A DNA stretch of 64,000 nt from Candidatus Zixiibacteriota bacterium (GTDB lineage Bacteria > Zixibacteria > MSB-5A5 > GN15 > PGXB01), in NCBI GenBank assembly GCA_900498245.1, contig LS998015.1, positions 1,040,642 through 1,104,641 on the forward strand, in the 5' to 3' direction. The notes beneath the pieces were generated by a model. The model did not search any database and was not told where the DNA came from. It saw only the letters and a program-made list of their open reading frames with translations. The translations under genes and the position numbers were made by a program. Below are positions 17,370 to 27,340 of this stretch, one piece after another (positions within the stretch are counted from its first letter, which is position 1; the number at the start of each line of letters is the position of its first letter).

Positions 17370-19184
17370 ATGAAGGGAAAATCGAACATTCAATTTATCT
17401 TTCTCATATTAATAGTCGCTCTCTACCTGTTCCACGCTCTCAATCTTTCTTTCACTCAGGATGATTCCTATATCTCGTACCGTTATGTGCAAAACTTCCT
17501 CGACGGCAAAGGGCTGGTCTTCAATCCGGGGGAATATGTCGAAGGTTACACCAACTTTCTATTGATAATCATTCTGATTTTTTTCGGCAAACTGGGAATC
17601 AACTATATAATCGCCTCCAAAGCGATTGGACTAGTCTCGGGGACCGGGATATTGATTCTATCTTTCCTCTGGGGCAAAAAATATTCGCGGGGCGGAATCT
17701 CCGAAATCATTCCTTCGGCCGTACCCCTGCTTCTGGCCTCAAACGCCGCCTTCGCCTATTGGTCGATGTCGGGAATGGAAACCACTCTTTTTGCTTTGTT
17801 AATTTTTCTCGGACTGTACCTGGCTTCGGAAAATAGTCTCCTTTATGTCCCGGTTCTCGCCCTGGGTGCTTTGACCCGCCCCGATGGTGCTGTTGTTTTC
17901 GGATCCATAATCTTGTATAAAATTATCTCTCGAAATTCTTCACTTCGTGCGGCAAGTCGCGACATAGCGCTCTTTGTCCTTCTGCTATTGCCCCAATTTA
18001 TTTTCCGCATCTTCTATTATCATGATCTTCTGCCGAATACCTTTTATGCCAAAACCGGCTGGTCGCTGGCTTATATCGGGAGGGGACTGGAATATATCTG
18101 GCTCTCCTTAAGGCACTACGGCCTCTTCGGTCTGCTTTTTATCGTTCCGATTCTGGCCTGGAGAATTATGGATAGAAAACTGCGGCTGGTCTTTTTTGTA
18201 TCGCTCCTGTTTGCCCTGTATATAATCTGGGTGGGAGGCGATGTCTTTCACGAGCACCGCTTCTTTGTCAGTATGATCCCGGCCTATTATCTTGTTTTTG
18301 TAATAGGGACATCATTGCTGTCCGGGAAGCTCTTTCAGTCAAACAGGACGTGGCGGATTGCTATGGTATCCTTATTCCTGACAGTTTTTCTGATTTTGAC
18401 AGTCATCTTACCATTCGATGAAATGCGCAGCAGCCGCGAAGCAATGAAAAGTCTGGTCGGCAAGATGGGGAACTGGGCGACCGTTCTTAACCATTCTCTG
18501 CCGGGGCATTATACCATCGCCTGCGCCACCATAGGCGCACTCGGATATTATGGCCACGGCGACCTTATTGATATGGTCGGGCTGACCGACCGGACCATCG
18601 CCAAAGAACCCCAGCCGCCTGTTCCCGGTATCGCCTCCGACTGGCGCGAAAAAAACTACAATATTCCTTACCTGATGCGTCGCAAACCGGATTTTATACT
18701 CTTCTCCACCGGCATCAAGCCGACCGCCCCGGCCGAAAAGGCCCTCTTTCTGTCGTCCGTTTTTCGCCGCGACTATTACCCGGTCTTTTATGAAGGGCAA
18801 AAATCGATGGCGATCTATAAGCGTCTTTCCGACAGCACCGGCGCCGACCGATATTTCGCCGACCCGCACTTTGTGGATTTATTTATCGATGCCCTCAATG
18901 CCTTTGGGACTCATAATTACGATGCCGCCTATGAACTGGCCGGCCGGTCGGTTCAGTCGGGTCCCGAAGATTTCTATCTGCCGGTGGTGCTGATGGGTGA
19001 GGTGCGGATGGCTCAGGGGAGATTCGACGAGGGCGTCCCTCTTCTGCAGCGAGCCGATTCCATCGCCGGGGGCCGGGCCATTATCGCCGACGCCGTTCTG
19101 GAAAAATATTTCGCCGATAAAGGAAATAGATCTGCCGCCAGTGCATATCGTAAAAATATTGAGTCATACAACCATCTTGATTGA
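17370..19184 (+). CDS. GT-C glycosyltransferase, AftB-like, with TPR-like tail
   Basis: The 604-residue protein has a first membrane helix (about 8-28), then a loop with T-Q-D-D-S-Y-I-S-Y-R-Y (Asp31-Asp32) and V-E-G-Y-T-N-F-L. Those segments are typical of transferases related to mycobacterial AftB that use a polyprenyl-phosphate donor. Nine or more helices follow, up to about residue 350. The C-terminal soluble part includes a helical segment (about 505-600) resembling tetratricopeptide pairs. It probably works on the outer face of the inner membrane to add a sugar to an envelope glycan or protein. It is followed 42 bases later by a methyltransferase gene. Confidence 0.75.
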   Translation: MKGKSNIQFIFLILIVALYLFHALNLSFTQDDSYISYRYVQNFLDGKGLVFNPGEYVEGYTNFLLIIILIFFGKLGINYIIASKAIGLVSGTGILILSFLWGKKYSRGGISEIIPSAVPLLLASNAAFAYWSMSGMETTLFALLIFLGLYLASENSLLYVPVLALGALTRPDGAVVFGSIILYKIISRNSSLRAASRDIALFVLLLLPQFIFRIFYYHDLLPNTFYAKTGWSLAYIGRGLEYIWLSLRHYGLFGLLFIVPILAWRIMDRKLRLVFFVSLLFALYIIWVGGDVFHEHRFFVSMIPAYYLVFVIGTSLLSGKLFQSNRTWRIAMVSLFLTVFLILTVILPFDEMRSSREAMKSLVGKMGNWATVLNHSLPGHYTIACATIGALGYYGHGDLIDMVGLTDRTIAKEPQPPVPGIASDWREKNYNIPYLMRRKPDFILFSTGIKPTAPAEKALFLSSVFRRDYYPVFYEGQKSMAIYKRLSDSTGADRYFADPHFVDLFIDALNAFGTHNYDAAYELAGRSVQSGPEDFYLPVVLMGEVRMAQGRFDEGVPLLQRADSIAGGRAIIADAVLEKYFADKGNRSAASAYRKNIESYNHLD

Positions 19185-19226
19185 ATCCTGTAATCTGATA
19201 AAGAAAAATTTCGGTGAAAATTAATT

Positions 19227-19952
19227 ATGGATAATTTCAACTGTTACGACGATTCCCAGCGGGCCGAAGCCTATGCCCGCTTGGAATTTCCCGGCACATA
19301 TTATCTGGCCTACCGCGATATCCCCGAAATCATTAATAAGTATGTCCAAGGCAAGATGGCGATCGATTTCGGGTGCGGGACCGGCCGCTCCACCCGTTTC
19401 CTGCAGAAACTCGGGTTTCAGGCCGTCGGCGTTGATATTGCCGAGGAAATGATCAAGAAAGCGCACGCCGTTGATCCGGACGGGGAGTACCGTCTGATAA
19501 ACGACGGCGATTTCAGCCGGTTTTCCGCGGGGATATTTGATCTCATTTTATCGATGTTCACCTTTGACAATATCCCCGCCGGTGAGGCCAAGATCCGCCT
19601 TTTCCGCGGGCTGGGGGATCTTTTGGGACCCGATGGGGTAATTATCAGCGTGGTTTCATCGCCCCAGATATATCTGCATGAGTGGGCCTCATTTTCCACC
19701 AGAGATTACCCGGAGAACCGGTTCGCGAAAAGCGGCGATATCGTAAAAATCATTATCACCGGCATCGGGGACAATCGCCCGGTCGAAGATATTGTCTGGA
19801 CCGACGAGTCGTACCAGGATGTCTACCGCAAGTCCAATCTAGAAATGGTAGGTTCATACAAACCGCTGGCCGACGGCACTGAACCGTACCAATGGATAAA
19901 TGAAACTAAAATCAATCCCTGGGTAATTTATGTTCTGAAAAAGCGGGGATAA
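19227..19952 (+). CDS. Class I SAM-dependent methyltransferase
   Basis: This 241-residue protein carries motif I as A-I-D-F-G-C-G-T-G-R-S near residues 47-57 and the acidic residue of motif II in V-G-V-D-I-A-E-E-M. It then shows L-I-L-S-M-F-T-F-D-N as the motif IV-like strand. It is of the UbiE/Methyltransf_11 type. Being 42 bases after the GT-C gene, it may be co-transcribed and could modify a sugar or lipid carrier, but this is only inferred from position. A short hairpin GCGGGG/CCCCGC (19943-19948, 19954-19959) covers the stop codon. Confidence 0.82.
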   Translation: MDNFNCYDDSQRAEAYARLEFPGTYYLAYRDIPEIINKYVQGKMAIDFGCGTGRSTRFLQKLGFQAVGVDIAEEMIKKAHAVDPDGEYRLINDGDFSRFSAGIFDLILSMFTFDNIPAGEAKIRLFRGLGDLLGPDGVIISVVSSPQIYLHEWASFSTRDYPENRFAKSGDIVKIIITGIGDNRPVEDIVWTDESYQDVYRKSNLEMVGSYKPLADGTEPYQWINETKINPWVIYVLKKRG

Positions 19953-20059
19953 GCCCCGCCGCCCCGTTCTCGGCATAAATTTAAATTCAATTTCTGTATT
20001 TTTCACTGACATCTCTTGTCATAGCCCCACCCGTTATTTCCGGTAAAGACAAATTCGCC

Positions 20060-20761
20060 ATGGGTGGGGTCATGATAAGCGATTTCTTAAAACGAGCCGC
20101 GGCCTGCTTGCCGCCTTTGATTCAGCACGAATTGAAATGTTGGCGCTATCGCCGCCAGATTTTGTGCCGCTGCTTCAAAAGCGAGGAGCCGGAATATAAT
20201 CTTCTGGATTCTTTGATGGCGCGGGGCGACTGGGCCTTGGACATCGGAGCCAATGTCGGCCACTATACTCGCCGCCTGTCCGATCTGGTTGGCCCGGAAG
20301 GACATGTCATCGCCATTGAACCGGTGGCGGAAACCTTTTCTCTGCTGGCCGCCAATACCCGTTATTTCAAGTATGACAATGTGACACTCATGAATTTCGC
20401 GGCGTCCGACAGGTTCGGTTCTGTCGCGATGGCTGTTCCGCATTACCGCAACGGGCTCAAGAACTATTATGAAGCGCGAATTACTCGGAATGACGAAAAC
20501 GGTGCGGTATTAGCAGTCCCTGTCGATTTTCTGCAAATCCCTTTTCCAATTCGACTGGTGAAAATTGATGTCGAGGGACACGAATTACCGGTTTTAATCG
20601 GAATGCAGACGACCATACGGAAACATCATCCGCTCATTATTATGGAGAAAGGTTCCGTTGAGGCCGTCCGCTATTTGGAGCGCTTGGATTATCATTGCCA
20701 CGATTTGCCTAACTCCCCTAACCACTTACTTATAGCCGACAAGAACTGCCTTCGTCAATAG
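20060..20761 (+). CDS. FkbM-family methyltransferase
   Basis: The 233-residue protein has the FkbM signature: A-L-D-I-G-A-N-V-G-H-Y-T near residues 55-66, A-I-E-P-V-A-E-T-F as motif II, and the late K-I-D-V-E-G-H-E-L segment near 165. Family members O-methylate sugars, peptides or other small molecules and are common in glycan clusters. A second in-frame ATG at 20072 is preceded by a G-rich stretch and could be the true start. It follows the other methyltransferase after 107 bases. Substrate unknown. Confidence 0.85.
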   Translation: MGGVMISDFLKRAAACLPPLIQHELKCWRYRRQILCRCFKSEEPEYNLLDSLMARGDWALDIGANVGHYTRRLSDLVGPEGHVIAIEPVAETFSLLAANTRYFKYDNVTLMNFAASDRFGSVAMAVPHYRNGLKNYYEARITRNDENGAVLAVPVDFLQIPFPIRLVKIDVEGHELPVLIGMQTTIRKHHPLIIMEKGSVEAVRYLERLDYHCHDLPNSPNHLLIADKNCLRQ

Positions 20762-20845
20762 GCCGCCGGACAATTGTAAAATGTGATAAACTCTCCCCGG
20801 CAAATTCCGTATATTCCGTTAGACGGATAATGGAAGGAGGGGAAT

Positions 20846-21859
20846 ATGACCTTATCGGATCTGGAGCATTTTAGAAATCTCCTGCTGGAGAGACAGGATA
20901 ATATCCAGCAGTGGATCGAAGCCGGCGCCGGAGGTACGACCGAATCTAAAGAAAAGGCCCAGGCGTTACTGGTCGAAATCAAAACCGCTCTGGGGCGGGT
21001 GGAACATCAGACGTATGGTGAATGCAAGGTTTGCCACGGCGAAGTGGAACGGCACCGCCTTGAGGTCCAGCCGACATCACAGGTATGTCTGGAGTGTATC
21101 AGCAAAGAGGAAAAGGCGCAACTGGAGGAAGAACTTTTCCTGGCCAGCAAGATTCATCGCGCCCTCCTGCCGCATGATATCGCCCGGATCGACGGTTTTG
21201 AGGTTGCCGTGAAGTCGCTGGCGGCGAGGACGGTCGGCGGCGACTATTTCGACTTTTTCCCTTCCGAAACCGATGGGCCGACCCGTGTTGTTATCGCCGA
21301 TGCCATGGGCAAAGGGCTTCCGGCCGGGCTTTTGATGTCCAACATTCAGGGAGCCCTCAAAATATTATCCGAGGAAATCGAATCGCCGAGTCAACTTATT
21401 ACCCGGCTGAATCGCTGGCTCTGCCATAATGTCCCCGTGACCAAATTCGTTTCGCTGGCCTGTGTGGCGATCGAATCCGAGGCTGATGATAGGAGCCGTA
21501 TCATTCAGGCCAACGCTGGTCATTGCCCGCCGGTTCTGGTCCGTCATAGCGGCGCAATCGAAAGACTTAATCCGACCGGCGGTGTTCTTGGGGTCCATGA
21601 CGCCTTCGACTATTGTGAAGAAACTCTCTATCTTGACCGTGGGGACCTCCTTCTGCTTTACACCGACGGTGTCACCGAGACCGAAAATGAATCCGGGGAG
21701 ATGTTCGATGAATCGCGGATGATTGAGTTTCTGAAGGCCAATCATTCCATGCTATCGCTGGAAGCACTCCTGGCCGGTCTGTACGATGAAGTTATGAAAT
21801 TCTCCGGCCATAAGGACTTGCAGGACGATTTCACGATAATCGCAGTCAGGAAGCAGTAA
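20846..21859 (+). CDS. DksA/TraR-type zinc finger fused to SpoIIE/RsbU phosphatase
   Basis: The 337-residue protein has two parts. Residues 1-90 form a helical segment and a four-cysteine finger, Cys60-x2-Cys63-x17-Cys81-x2-Cys84, the same spacing as in DksA. Residues 95-337 are a PP2C-type SpoIIE/RsbU phosphatase: G-G-D-Y-F-D-F-F, A-D-A-M-G-K-G-L-P-A, A-N-A-G-H-C-P-P, L-L-Y-T-D-G-V-T-E and L-Q-D-D-F-T supply the metal-binding acids. Phosphatases of this class usually dephosphorylate anti-sigma-antagonist proteins in partner-switching pathways. No antisigma or STAS gene is near. GGAGGGG lies just before the start. The fusion is unusual (see findings). Confidence 0.88.
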   Translation: MTLSDLEHFRNLLLERQDNIQQWIEAGAGGTTESKEKAQALLVEIKTALGRVEHQTYGECKVCHGEVERHRLEVQPTSQVCLECISKEEKAQLEEELFLASKIHRALLPHDIARIDGFEVAVKSLAARTVGGDYFDFFPSETDGPTRVVIADAMGKGLPAGLLMSNIQGALKILSEEIESPSQLITRLNRWLCHNVPVTKFVSLACVAIESEADDRSRIIQANAGHCPPVLVRHSGAIERLNPTGGVLGVHDAFDYCEETLYLDRGDLLLLYTDGVTETENESGEMFDESRMIEFLKANHSMLSLEALLAGLYDEVMKFSGHKDLQDDFTIIAVRKQ

Positions 21860-21941
21860 TTAGCCCTAAATCGGTCAATTTCGGTTCGATATTCAATTGG
21901 CATTTTTCTTCTATCGCCATACTCTTCGGACATGATATAAA

Positions 21942-21970
21942 TTGACAAATCCGCAATTTGGAGCGATATT
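21942..21970 (+). promoter_or_regulatory. Promoter candidate for the metallopeptidase gene
   Basis: A perfect TTGACA (21942-21947), 17 bases, then GATATT (21965-21970). It would give a leader of about 100 bases before the ATG at 22075, which has a strong GGAGGACCA ribosome site. Confidence 0.5.
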
Positions 21971-22074
21971 AAAGCATATTTTAATACCGCCGATTTCCTC
22001 ACTGAACGGCAAAAATTTATAGTTCTAATATTCTAGAAAAGGTTTGCCTGAGGTTCGCAAACTGCGGAGGACCA

Positions 22075-25000
22075 ATGCAATCATCGCTAATGGCGCGTGC
22101 AGGAATATTACTCGTCTGCGCCTTAATAATTATCCCGATAATGCCTAGTTCGGCCGGTGCCCAAACGCCACCGACCACGGGCTCTCTATCTATCGTCGGC
22201 CGGACAATCGGCCCCTTCGCCGTGAAAAGCATCGACAATAAACAGAATGTCCTTTCCGTCGAACTGACCCGGGATAAAATCAATGATCTCATGACCGGCC
22301 CGGCTGAAAGAGATATGGAACTCCCGCTTAATACCGGCCGGACGGTGGTTCTGAATCTGAAGCGATTCGATATCATCACCCCCGAAACCAAATTCTATCT
22401 GGGACGGGTTGGGGGCGACATTGAAACCGCTCCACCGCAATTCACCGCTTTTCGCGGTACTATCGACGGGCAACCCAATTCCCACGCCTTTCTCGCAATT
22501 GGCGGGGACGGCTCGGCCAATGGCCGTTTTACTCTGGCCGACGGCGAGACATATTACGTTTCCACCGTCAATGCGAAAGTAAACGGCGGGCAGATTTTAA
22601 TTCACAATAAGGCCCCCGAGATCGAACTCCCCGACGGCGTTGAGTTCTGCAAATATGAGCCGTATCCCGATACCAATCAAATCAAAACCAAGGGAATGGC
22701 GGCAAAATTGAGCCAGGGGTATCGGCTCGCCGCCATGGCCATCGACGGCGACAAAGCCTATTACGATATCTTCGGGAATATCGGCGCGGCCCAGACCTAC
22801 GCCCTGGCGGTGCTGGCCGAGGTCAGCGATATCTATATGCGGGACGTCAACACCAAAATCATTGTCCGCTATATGCGGGTCTGGGATCAGGGCGGCGAGC
22901 CGTTCAGCGCTTCGAGTCTGAATGGTTTTCGCAGTTACTGGATATATAGTCAAGATCCTACACCGTACAACTATATCTATATGTTCAGCGCCAAGCGCGA
23001 TCTATCTTATGGCGGAGTTTCATATGTCGGCGGCACCTGCAGCGGCGAGGGAACCTATGGCATAATTGGCTTCATGAATGGCAATTTCCCCAATCCGTTC
23101 GGTGCCCCCGATCTCAGCAACTGGGATGTGGAATGCACCGCCCATGAAATGGGTCATGCCAGCGGAAGTTATCATACCTGGGACTATGTTCCCCCCATAG
23201 ATCAATGCTACAGCGGCGTGCCGATGCGGGGCACCATCATGAGTTATTGCCACGTTCATGCCGGATATATGACCAATATCGATTTAATCCTGCATCGGCG
23301 GGTCGAAGAAGTTATCAATTGGAATTTCGACGCCGGCGGCTGTTTCCCTTTTGACTGCAACGGCAACGATATTTCCGACGCCGTTGATATCGCCACCGGC
23401 TTCAGCGCCGATGTCAATCATGACGGCATCCCCGATGAATGTCAGGACTGCAATCATAATGGGATTCTGGACCCGGTCGATATCGCGCAGGGTGCTCCCG
23501 ATATAAACGGCAATGGCATTCCCGATGGCTGTGAACCTGATTGCAACGGTAACGGCCTGCCGGATGACTATGATATCAGTTACGGCATTAGCAGTGACGA
23601 TAACGGCAACGATGTTCCTGATGAATGTGACCCTGACTGCAATGGCAATGGGATCGCCGATTTCGCCGATGTGGCCGCGGGAACGGTCGAGGATTTCGAT
23701 CGCAACAATATCCCCGACGAGTGCCAGGATTGTGACGCCAATGGTGTCAGTGATTGGCGCGATCTCGGGCGTCAGTACAATCTCTTTACCGCGGACCTCG
23801 ACGGCTTTGTGCATGAATTTCATCAGGCTAGCGGTTACCCTATTGCTCTGCACCCCTTCCTGCCGATTTCGGCCCCGTATGATATCACGGTCGGGAGCGA
23901 CCGGATGCTTTATGTAGCCGACGGGTCCGCCAATGCCATCCGCAAAGTAGATCCCTCTACCGACCAGTCTTCCTATTTCGTCACTGCCGGAAGCGGTGGC
24001 CTGAACAATCCGACCGCCCTTGTTTTCGGTCCCAACGGCAATCTCTTTGTCGCCAGCGCCGGCAATAGCAGTGTTATTGAGTATGACGGCGCCACCGGGG
24101 CTGTCATCGGGACATTTGTCCCCTCTGGTGCGGGGGGACTTACCGCACCGTTCGGTTTGACTTTTGGTCCCAACGGCAATCTGTTTATCACCAGCAGCGA
24201 CAACCGGGTCTATCAGTTTGATGGAACCAGCATAGGAGTCTTCGTCTCAGCCGGGAGCGGCGGACTGTCATCCCCCCGCGGGCTCGCTTTCAATACCGAC
24301 GGTAATCTTCTGGTCAGCAGTTACGGCAACAGTCAGATCATGATGTACTCCGGCGCGACCGGGGCTTTCATTAGAGTCTTTAATGATGTTTCCAATCCCT
24401 CCTTTCCGTGGGGAATCAAAATCGGGCCGAACGGCGATGTTTTTGTCACCGAAAACAGCAACACGTCGATGCGCGCCAGGGTTTTGGAATATTTCCCCGA
24501 CGGTCGTTTTCGCCGCCGCTATGTTCGCGGCGAAAACAGCGGCTTGAGCAGTCCCACCGGGCTGACCTTTATGCCGGCATCGCCTCTCGATCTCAACCGC
24601 AACGGTATTCTCGATGCCTGTGATATCTCCTCCGGATACTCGCAGGATATTAATACCAATGGTATTCCCGATGAATGCGAGGGTCCCGACGCCGACAGCG
24701 ACGGCATCGCCGATGGCATCGACAATTGCCCCACGGCGCCCAATCCGGAGCAGTTTGATATGGATTTCGATCATATTGGCGACGCCTGCGATAATTGCGT
24801 TTTCGTGGTCAATCCCGGTCAGGCCGATAGTGATGGCGATGGTTATGGTGACGCCTGCGATAACTGCCCTTCGGTGGCCAATCCCCTCCAAACCGACACC
24901 GATGCCGATTTAATCGGCGACGCCTGCGACAATTGCCCTTCCGTTTATAATCCCGATCAGAAAGACACTGACGCTGACGGAATCGGCGATCTCTGCGACA

Positions 25001-25278
25001 ATTGTCCCAACATCTATAATCCAACGCAACTGGATACTAACCATAACGGTATCGGGGATGCCTGTGAATACATCTGCGGCGACGCCAACGGCAATGGCGG
25101 TGTCAATATCCTCGACGTGTCATTCATTATCAATTACCTTTATAAGAGCGGTCCGGCGCCCGATCCGCTTCGGATTGCCGATGTCAATAATTCGGGAACG
25201 GTCAATATTCTGGATGTCTCTTATTTGATCAATAATATTTATAAGGGAGGTCCCGGACTAAACTGTCCCATCGAGTAA
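22075..25278 (+). CDS. Large secreted metallopeptidase with NHL, TSP3 and dockerin regions
   Basis: The 1067-residue protein has a signal peptide of about 25 residues. A reprolysin-like M12 zinc peptidase domain runs to about 420, with zinc motif H-E-M-G-H-x2-G-x2-H at His357, His361 and His367 and a later S-Y-C methionine-turn-like region. Next come five or six calcium-loop repeats of the D-x-N-x-N-G-I-P-D-E-C type (about 425-570) and an NHL-like propeller (about 575-840) with F-G-P-N-G-N-L-F-V repeats. Further D-x-D-x-D-G thrombospondin-3 units lie at about 870-990. A tandem dockerin closes the protein ([11 protein letters not shown] and [10 protein letters not shown]). It is probably an exported, calcium-dependent surface protease. 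A terminator-like hairpin follows the stop. Confidence 0.88.
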   Translation: MQSSLMARAGILLVCALIIIPIMPSSAGAQTPPTTGSLSIVGRTIGPFAVKSIDNKQNVLSVELTRDKINDLMTGPAERDMELPLNTGRTVVLNLKRFDIITPETKFYLGRVGGDIETAPPQFTAFRGTIDGQPNSHAFLAIGGDGSANGRFTLADGETYYVSTVNAKVNGGQILIHNKAPEIELPDGVEFCKYEPYPDTNQIKTKGMAAKLSQGYRLAAMAIDGDKAYYDIFGNIGAAQTYALAVLAEVSDIYMRDVNTKIIVRYMRVWDQGGEPFSASSLNGFRSYWIYSQDPTPYNYIYMFSAKRDLSYGGVSYVGGTCSGEGTYGIIGFMNGNFPNPFGAPDLSNWDVECTAHEMGHASGSYHTWDYVPPIDQCYSGVPMRGTIMSYCHVHAGYMTNIDLILHRRVEEVINWNFDAGGCFPFDCNGNDISDAVDIATGFSADVNHDGIPDECQDCNHNGILDPVDIAQGAPDINGNGIPDGCEPDCNGNGLPDDYDISYGISSDDNGNDVPDECDPDCNGNGIADFADVAAGTVEDFDRNNIPDECQDCDANGVSDWRDLGRQYNLFTADLDGFVHEFHQASGYPIALHPFLPISAPYDITVGSDRMLYVADGSANAIRKVDPSTDQSSYFVTAGSGGLNNPTALVFGPNGNLFVASAGNSSVIEYDGATGAVIGTFVPSGAGGLTAPFGLTFGPNGNLFITSSDNRVYQFDGTSIGVFVSAGSGGLSSPRGLAFNTDGNLLVSSYGNSQIMMYSGATGAFIRVFNDVSNPSFPWGIKIGPNGDVFVTENSNTSMRARVLEYFPDGRFRRRYVRGENSGLSSPTGLTFMPASPLDLNRNGILDACDISSGYSQDINTNGIPDECEGPDADSDGIADGIDNCPTAPNPEQFDMDFDHIGDACDNCVFVVNPGQADSDGDGYGDACDNCPSVANPLQTDTDADLIGDACDNCPSVYNPDQKDTDADGIGDLCDNCPNIYNPTQLDTNHNGIGDACEYICGDANGNGGVNILDVSFIINYLYKSGPAPDPLRIADVNNSGTVNILDVSYLINNIYKGGPGLNCPIE

Positions 25279-25303
25279 GAATTGATTATTCCATAGTTCC
25301 CAC

Positions 25304-25351
25304 GGGCCCTGAGCATCGTCCTGTCAATTGGCGCTCAGGGCCCCTGCTTTT
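25304..25351 (+). terminator. Rho-independent terminator
   Basis: GGGCCCTGAGC (25304-25314) and GCTCAGGGCCC (25333-25343) form a perfect 11-bp stem with an 18-base loop, followed by CTGCTTTT. It sits 25 bases after the metallopeptidase stop. Confidence 0.7.
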
Positions 25352-25401
25352 AATTGCCAAAAAGTTATTGCCTCCGTCTCTAAACAATCTTTTATTGCGA
25401 T

Positions 25402-27339
25402 ATGAAATTTTCTCTCGCACTGGCGCTTCTTTTGGTTCTGGCCCCCGGACTTCCCGCTCAGGATATCCCTGATTCCGTATTTGAACGGGTCGGGATGGAA
25501 AAATTGATGGGGTTGATGAATCTCAATCTCGCGGATCTCACTTTCCGCGACGACTATACCGCCGTGGATAGTTTCCGCCTGGCGCGTGTCGCTGAATTGA
25601 TGCGGCATCCCTACGGGATGATCGAATTCGCTTCCGAATTTAAGGATAACTGCTCGGAACCGAAACCGGAACCGATCCTCTCTTTCGCCTTTGAAAATCT
25701 TCGCCTCGAAGGCACCCCGCCGCGGGAATTGAGGCTCCAAAATATCTCGGAGATTCCGCAAGAGGCCGGATTGAATCTGTTCTATCGTTCCCTGGAATTG
25801 AACCGTCTGCTTCGAAAGGCCCGGAAGTATATTTATACCGCCATCCCGGCGGCGGCCGATTCCACTTTCGGACGTCTTTCCGAGGCCGAGAAAGAATTTC
25901 TCCTGAATGAATTTAAACAAAATCTGGTCGAAGATACCGCCGATGAACGTCGCCCGGTAGCCGAAAGTGATTCCATCCAGAAAAAAGAAGAGAACGATAT
26001 CAGGAGATTCGTAAAATTCGGCCGCAAAATACGGATGGAATTTCTGCTCTCGGCGGCTTCGGAAGCGGCCATTGATCTCTTCCGTGAAATAAACCTCCTT
26101 GAGAACGAAATATCTTCGGGTGCTATAAATCCGGCCGCTATTTTGTCCGATACGGTGGACTTGCCGGGCAAATATAAAATCCCATTGCTCGGTAAAGATT
26201 CAGGGTGGGCCATCGGTGGCACCGGCGATGACACTTACAGAGGCGATTATTATTTTATCCTCGACTTCGGTGGCAACGATTATTATGACTTGACCTATAA
26301 TCCCGAAAATCCCCACCCGATAATTATCATCGACCTGAGCGGAAATGATATCTACGCCGGGCGGACCGATTTTACGGTCGGCTCTGGATGTATGTCGGCC
26401 GGCTTTATTTTCGATATGGCCGGTGACGACACTTATTCTGGCACCAGTTTCTCAGTCGGTTCCGGCTTCTTCGGGCTCGGCATGATTTACGATCAGGCCG
26501 GGAGTGACCGCTATTATGGGGACACTCATGTCGAAGGGGCCGGGACTTTCGGCTTGGGTTTAATTCTCGATGGTTCCGGAGCCGATGTCTATTCCGGCGC
26601 CCTTTATTCGCAGGGTTTTGCCTCGGTTGAAGGTACCGGCATCATTGCCGACTACGCCGGCAATGATACCTACACCGCCGGAAACAAATACAAAGATATT
26701 ATTCGCTACGACGATCACTTCCTGTCGCTCTCGCAAGGGTTCGCCTACGGATTTCGGCCGTATATGTCGGGCGGCATCGGGGCCATTATCGATTTCAGGG
26801 GAAACGATACCTATATCTCCGATATCTTCGGTCAGGGTGCCAGTTACTGGTGGTCGCTTGGACTGCTGTACGATTCCTCGGGCAACGATCACTACTCATC
26901 TTTTCAATATGCGCAAGGTACCGGGACCCACATGACGCTGGGAATCCTTCTCGATGAACAGGGCAATGACAGTTATTTCGGGAAAGGGCTGATGCAGGGT
27001 GTCGGCCATGATTACTCCTGCGGTATTATGCTGGATCGGCATGGCAACGATGTCTATCACGCTTATGATCTCTCGCAGGGGGCCGGATCCGCCAACGGGT
27101 TTGGAATTCAAATCGACGATAGGGGCGATGATGCGTATTATGTTATGAGAAAGAATAATACTCAGGGTTTCGGAGATCCGCGGCGCGATTTCGGTTCTAT
27201 TGGCCTGATGCTCGACCTGAGCGGGAACGATCGCTATGACGGTAACGGCAAAGAAGAGAGCATCTGGCAGACCCCGTCCAAATGGGGCGGAGGGATGAAC
27301 TGGAATTTCATAACCCCGGATTCGACCGGAGGACAATAG
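25402..27339 (+). CDS. Secreted protein with twelve G-N-D-x-Y repeats (predicted solenoid)
   Basis: The 645-residue protein has a signal peptide (residues 1-19, cleaved near L-P-A-Q). Residues 20-265 are mostly helical and charged with no family recognised. From about 275 to the end run twelve units of about 26 residues or slightly more, each opening with G-(N/D/S/A)-D-x-Y. Examples are G-N-D-I-Y-A-G, G-D-D-T-Y-S-G, G-S-D-R-Y-Y-G, G-A-D-V-Y-S-G and G-N-D-S-Y-F-G. Between them are G-x-G and hydrophobic I-x-x-D strands. This suggests a beta-solenoid, possibly calcium-binding like RTX repeats but with a different consensus. It is the first gene of a run with the HEAT and nuclease genes. No enzyme motif is visible. 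Confidence 0.75.
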   Translation: MKFSLALALLLVLAPGLPAQDIPDSVFERVGMEKLMGLMNLNLADLTFRDDYTAVDSFRLARVAELMRHPYGMIEFASEFKDNCSEPKPEPILSFAFENLRLEGTPPRELRLQNISEIPQEAGLNLFYRSLELNRLLRKARKYIYTAIPAAADSTFGRLSEAEKEFLLNEFKQNLVEDTADERRPVAESDSIQKKEENDIRRFVKFGRKIRMEFLLSAASEAAIDLFREINLLENEISSGAINPAAILSDTVDLPGKYKIPLLGKDSGWAIGGTGDDTYRGDYYFILDFGGNDYYDLTYNPENPHPIIIIDLSGNDIYAGRTDFTVGSGCMSAGFIFDMAGDDTYSGTSFSVGSGFFGLGMIYDQAGSDRYYGDTHVEGAGTFGLGLILDGSGADVYSGALYSQGFASVEGTGIIADYAGNDTYTAGNKYKDIIRYDDHFLSLSQGFAYGFRPYMSGGIGAIIDFRGNDTYISDIFGQGASYWWSLGLLYDSSGNDHYSSFQYAQGTGTHMTLGILLDEQGNDSYFGKGLMQGVGHDYSCGIMLDRHGNDVYHAYDLSQGAGSANGFGIQIDDRGDDAYYVMRKNNTQGFGDPRRDFGSIGLMLDLSGNDRYDGNGKEESIWQTPSKWGGGMNWNFITPDSTGGQ

Positions 27340-27340
27340 C

